64,000 nucleotides of DNA, from the NCBI GenBank assembly GCA_965243755.1, contig CBDEVW010000004.1, positions 248,001-312,000 of the forward strand, read 5' to 3'. Positions 60,914 to 64,000 of this stretch are shown here, one piece after another. How positions within the stretch are numbered: position 1 is the stretch's first letter; each line of letters opens with the position of its first letter. This stretch comes from JANSWY01 sp965243755 (GTDB taxonomy: Bacteria; Bacteroidota; Bacteroidia; Cytophagales; Cyclobacteriaceae). A program made the position numbers and the translations under genes. The notes below the pieces were generated by a model. The model saw nothing but the letters and a program-made list of their open reading frames with translations, was not told the origin of the DNA and made no database searches.

Positions 60914-63047
60914 GTACAGGTAAGTCCAGGTTTACAATAGTACCACGATCAATTACTGAGTCAATGTTGAAAATGCCATTTAGTTTCTTTACTCTGGATT
61001 GAATGTTTTTCAACCCCATGCCCATTTTGGCCGATTGCTGACAAAAGCCTTTACCATTGTCTTCTACCAAAATATTAAGATGACCATCCACTTCATTGAT
61101 AGAAACTTCAATAAATTCAGCATCAGCGTGTTTTACTATGTTGTTCATCAATTCCTGTAAAATACGATATGTCTCCAGCTTTTGGTGATCACTCATATTA
61201 CTGAATGCCTTGTCGACCGAACAGTTGAATTCTATTTCAAATGGATGGAGTTGATTCAAATCGTTGATATAATTACTCAAAAATGCTGAGAATCCTACCT
61301 CTTTGGATTTTATTGGGGATAAATTGGCGGATATGGACCGAACTTCATGGTAAGTCTGATCAATGTTCTTTTTGACCTGGGTTAAAACCTCTTGGTCACC
61401 ATTGGAACCTGAGAGCCTTTCTAACCCGAGTTTAATTCCAGCCAGATTACCTGCAACACTATCGTGCAATTCCTTTGCAATTCTTATCCTTTCTTTCTCC
61501 TGTCCGGCGATATTAGCCTTGATTTCTTTCATTTCATTTTCGCGAATGAGTTCCTTGGTCTTTTGTCGATTGATTTCTTCCGCTTGTTCTGCCAATTGTT
61601 TGGTAGCCCGTTCCTTTTGACGATATATCTCCAACAATATCAGTACAGCCAATACGATCAGCGTGGCTACTGATGCAATTGCTACCTGCTTCACTTTTTG
61701 TCTGTCGAGTTCGGCCTGTTTAAGCTCTTTTTCTTTTTCCAGTAATGCAATTTGATTTTCCTGCTGGGCCTGCGCCATTTTCTCTTTCTGCAATGAAACA
61801 AACTGAAGTTCATTGGTAGCTTTTAATTCACGAATTTTATTCTCAGCAGCTTGTGCTTCCAACTGCTCCTGCAACTGCTTCTTTTCAAACTGATTTTGTT
61901 GATTGATGATCTCAATTTTTCTTAATTCATTCTCCTTCTGAAGTAGTTTGATTTCATGTTCCTTTTCCCTTGCCTCATATTTAATCAGCAGGTCCTCCAC
62001 CTTGCTACTGGTGTTGACCCGCTCCATACTATCCCGAAAATAAAGATGATCGATCATGCTTAAATAGGCAGAATCATACATTCCAAGAATTTCATAAGCA
62101 AAAGCAAGGTTGGCATGCAGCAGGTGACTTTGCTTGTATTGGGCCTTATTGGCGATTTTTAATGCTTTTCTGAAATTAGGAATCGCTTTTCTGCCGTCTC
62201 CTTTATTCAGAAAGATCAGCCCACGCTGGTTGTACCGTATGATCAGCTCAACATCTTCAGTCCGATCAGTAAATTCTGCTAAAAGTTGATCTGAGTATTT
62301 CAGGGCACTATCCAGCTCTTGTTGATTCTGAAATAACATCACCAGTAGACTCAAAGGTGTATAGGTACAGTCCTTATCAGGAACTTCTTCGCATACATTC
62401 AAAGCAGTTTGCAGGTAATACCGGGCACTATCAAATTCCTTTAATTTGATAAAAGAAAGGGCCATATTACCCATTACTATTGATTTTAACCTTAAACCTG
62501 GGTTTCTATCCAAACTTTTTTTGTAGTGTTTGATTGCCTGATGGTACAGGCCTTTCTCATTGAAAATGGTTGCGAGATTGTTGATTAACACTGTTGCATC
62601 ATCTTCAATGTTATGCTGAAGGGCCAGTTCGTATGCTTGCAGGTAATTACTTGTTGCCAGGTCCAGGTTACCTCTCTCATGATGATGTAACCCCAGTATG
62701 CGATAGTAGGTAATGAGTTGAGTGGTGTCATTGAGGTGCTCAATGATTTCCAGACTTGCATCCAGATGTTCCTGTGATTCAGTGTACCTGCCGTGAAAGA
62801 TCAATTCTTTCGCGATGCGCAACCGGACATTGCATTCATTTTTGTGAAGTCTGTATTGAACGCAGCGTTTGAGGGCTTCATTTAGTTTGGATAATGTAGA
62901 GTCATTGTGGGCATCATCCAGTAATGATTGAATTTCCAGTTCAACCATTTTAAGGTCTTGAAACAGGCTGTTTTCATGGCATATACCCACATTACTCACC
63001 AGTAATAGTGATAGGAAGAGAGCGATGTTTATGAATAATTGCCTCAT
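60906..63047 (-). CDS. TPR-containing sensor histidine kinase (HisKA_3 family)
   Basis: The protein has 713 residues. A signal peptide (residues 1-22) leads to a periplasmic region of about eight TPR-like repeats (residues 60-330, e.g. YLQAYELALQHNIED and ALKIANKAQYKQS), a coiled coil (about 350-440), one membrane helix (about 442-470), and a cytosolic kinase of the HisKA_3 type with RIAKELHDSVAGNLAGIKLG (His528), then the HATPase with NNIVKHADA, VEDNGKGF and GMGLKNIQSRVKKLNG. The TPR sensor plus NarL regulator is a standard Bacteroidota pair; the signal is unknown. Confidence 0.95.
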   Translation of the reverse strand: MRQLFINIALFLSLLLVSNVGICHENSLFQDLKMVELEIQSLLDDAHNDSTLSKLNEALKRCVQYRLHKNECNVRLRIAKELIFHGRYTESQEHLDASLEIIEHLNDTTQLITYYRILGLHHHERGNLDLATSNYLQAYELALQHNIEDDATVLINNLATIFNEKGLYHQAIKHYKKSLDRNPGLRLKSIVMGNMALSFIKLKEFDSARYYLQTALNVCEEVPDKDCTYTPLSLLVMLFQNQQELDSALKYSDQLLAEFTDRTEDVELIIRYNQRGLIFLNKGDGRKAIPNFRKALKIANKAQYKQSHLLHANLAFAYEILGMYDSAYLSMIDHLYFRDSMERVNTSSKVEDLLIKYEAREKEHEIKLLQKENELRKIEIINQQNQFEKKQLQEQLEAQAAENKIRELKATNELQFVSLQKEKMAQAQQENQIALLEKEKELKQAELDRQKVKQVAIASVATLIVLAVLILLEIYRQKERATKQLAEQAEEINRQKTKELIRENEMKEIKANIAGQEKERIRIAKELHDSVAGNLAGIKLGLERLSGSNGDQEVLTQVKKNIDQTYHEVRSISANLSPIKSKEVGFSAFLSNYINDLNQLHPFEIEFNCSVDKAFSNMSDHQKLETYRILQELMNNIVKHADAEFIEVSINEVDGHLNILVEDNGKGFCQQSAKMGMGLKNIQSRVKKLNGIFNIDSVIDRGTIVNLDLPVHE

Positions 63048-63170
63048 TATGTGATTGTTGCCGCTAATATAGTACGAAGGTGCATTTTCTTACTGAATAT
63101 ATCTATCACTAATTTTAGTGATTTTTCCATTTGACCATATTTGGTGATGTTTTCCTGCATCGCTCAATCC

Positions 63171-63178
63171 TACATTTG
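63171..63178 (+). promoter_or_regulatory. TAnnTTTG promoter element before the LipL32 homologue
   Basis: TACATTTG is an exact match to the Bacteroidota -7 consensus and lies 38 bases before the ATG. A correctly spaced TTTG at -33 was not found (only TTTT at 63150-63153). The region is shared with the divergent histidine kinase gene. Confidence 0.5.
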
Positions 63179-63216
63179 TCTTACTATTTAAAACCAAAAA
63201 ACAAATCAATTTTAAG

Positions 63217-63912
63217 ATGAAAACAGTGAAACCACTTATCATGATGATGGCTATCGTAATGATGGCATTTGGAGTACAGGCTCAAAAACTTCCTAAGTTT
63301 GGAAGCACTATTGAAAAACAGGTAGGACCTAAGACCGTGAGGGTTCCTTATACAGATGTAGTAAGTTATCTCGGATATGCTGCACCTGGTAATGAGGATG
63401 AAGTGAAGGATGGTAAAAAATTCTACTACATCTACGTATGGATACCTGCAGTTGCTCCTGAGTTGGGAGTAAGGATGATGTCGCCGGTTCCTGCAAAATT
63501 CAAAGCAAAAGGAGCAATTATTGGAGAAGGTTATGAAGATAATGCCAAGTCTGATGATTATTTTGATACCTACATTACAATTGAAAGATCCAACATCATT
63601 GACAAAGCAAAAATCAGTGAAGATGCAGTGCAAAATGCCAATTGGGTTGTTTTGGAATACAATGATGACAGCAGCGAAATGCCACAGAACCCGGGTGGGT
63701 CTTCTTACAACTCCTTGTTGAGATACAAAAGTGAGGTGAGCAATCCAACTAAAGCATTAACAGTTGGTCTATACAGAATTGGATTTACAACCTACAAAGT
63801 AGGAGAAGTTAAAGGAACATTCCTTGCAGAAGTAGCATCCCCAATAAAATTACCTGGAGTAGCTATGGCTAAAACGATTGATGAGCTGGTGAAGCAACTT
63901 CAGATCAACTAG
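63217..63912 (+). CDS. LipL32 family secreted protein
   Basis: The protein has 231 residues. The signal peptide is MKTVKPLIMMMAIVMMAFGVQA. The mature protein matches LipL32, the major outer-membrane lipoprotein of pathogenic Leptospira, over most of its length: VRVPYTDVVSYLGYAAPG, YYIYVWIPAVAPELGVRM (residues 70-87), WVVLEYNDDSSEM, YNSLLRYKS and RIGFTTYKVGEVKGTF (family phrasing recalled from memory). There is no lipobox cysteine after the leader (VQA-QK), so it is probably secreted rather than lipid-anchored. The acidic calcium-binding cluster of Leptospira LipL32 is shorter here. Its role in a free-living organism is unknown. Confidence 0.9.
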   Translation: MKTVKPLIMMMAIVMMAFGVQAQKLPKFGSTIEKQVGPKTVRVPYTDVVSYLGYAAPGNEDEVKDGKKFYYIYVWIPAVAPELGVRMMSPVPAKFKAKGAIIGEGYEDNAKSDDYFDTYITIERSNIIDKAKISEDAVQNANWVVLEYNDDSSEMPQNPGGSSYNSLLRYKSEVSNPTKALTVGLYRIGFTTYKVGEVKGTFLAEVASPIKLPGVAMAKTIDELVKQLQIN

Positions 63913-63934
63913 TTTTTACGGTACGCAACATGTA

Positions 63935-63961
63935 TTGGGGGCCTTTTATGGAGGTCCTCAA
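63935..63961 (+). terminator. Possible hairpin after the LipL32 homologue
   Basis: TTGGGGGCC (63935-63943) can pair with GGTCCTCAA (63953-63961) with two G-U pairs and a 9-base loop. No U-tract follows within the window, so a terminator function is uncertain. Confidence 0.35.
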
Positions 63962-64000
63962 TCTGTCCACAAAATGCATTGATGGTTATTCAATGTTTAA

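Noticed and set aside
1..64000. tRNA or rRNA genes
   Set aside because: No cloverleaf-like sequences or rRNA signatures were noticed by eye; a dedicated scan was not possible.

Overview
The window comes from a Bacteroidota chromosome, most likely the order Cytophagales. The indications are a SusC/SusD outer-membrane pair, a C-terminal type IX secretion (T9SS) sorting domain, a periplasmic-propeller histidine kinase, a DUF3109 protein, mostly absent Shine-Dalgarno sequences, and promoters of the TAnnTTTG type. Genus and species cannot be told from the sequence. No rRNA, tRNA, CRISPR array or transposase was seen.

Layout. (1) 1-2487: the end of a cystathionine beta-synthase gene, murI and nuoH. 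(2) 2493-12402: a 10 kb block, wholly on the minus strand, that separates nuoH from nuoI. It holds DinB-like, DUF4386, DUF805-SRPBCC and TolB-like proteins, a PadR/FtsX-type permease pair and a three-gene hipB-hipS-hipT toxin-antitoxin module. (3) 12795-21607: nuoIJKLMN, tightly coupled, followed by a PurF-like amidotransferase. NuoI carries a long Lys/Pro-rich repeat tail. (4) 21682-28193: a secreted TPR-CHAT protein, a divergent OmpL47-repeat protein and a lone chemoreceptor. (5) 28186-42078: a minus-strand locus with three cyanophycinase-family (S51) proteins, SusC, SusD, two PKD/beta-propeller lipoproteins, a YfcC-family permease and an isoaspartyl peptidase. (6) 42316-47262: HesB/IscA, a small unknown protein, methylmalonyl-CoA epimerase, thiL, a BlaI/BlaR-type pair with clear palindromic operators, and a DUF3109 protein. 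(7) 47316-56674: an overlapping, AT-rich cluster of a GTP cyclohydrolase II, a RibD-type reductase, a short dehydrogenase, an altered PTPS/QueD-fold protein, a glycosyltransferase, three methyltransferases and a sulfotransferase. It converges on a CDP-alcohol phosphotransferase and an LTA-synthase-like membrane protein. (8) 56889-63912: two histidine kinases, one NarL-type response regulator and a LipL32 homologue.

Two regions stand out. Region 5 reads as a complete cyanophycin (or related beta-aspartyl polymer) utilisation locus. Enzymes appear to be placed at the cell surface, in T9SS export and in the periplasm; SusCD would import fragments, a permease would cross the inner membrane, and a cytosolic isoaspartyl peptidase would finish the job. 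Three transcription starts in it share a bipartite about 50 bp element that looks like a regulon signal. Region 7 looks like an undescribed biosynthetic cluster that starts from GTP and ends in glycosylated, methylated and possibly sulfated or lipid-linked material; it lacks the remaining riboflavin genes.

Limits: assignments rest on motif recognition without database searches. Several starts were moved from upstream TTG or GTG codons to ATG codons after reading the DNA.
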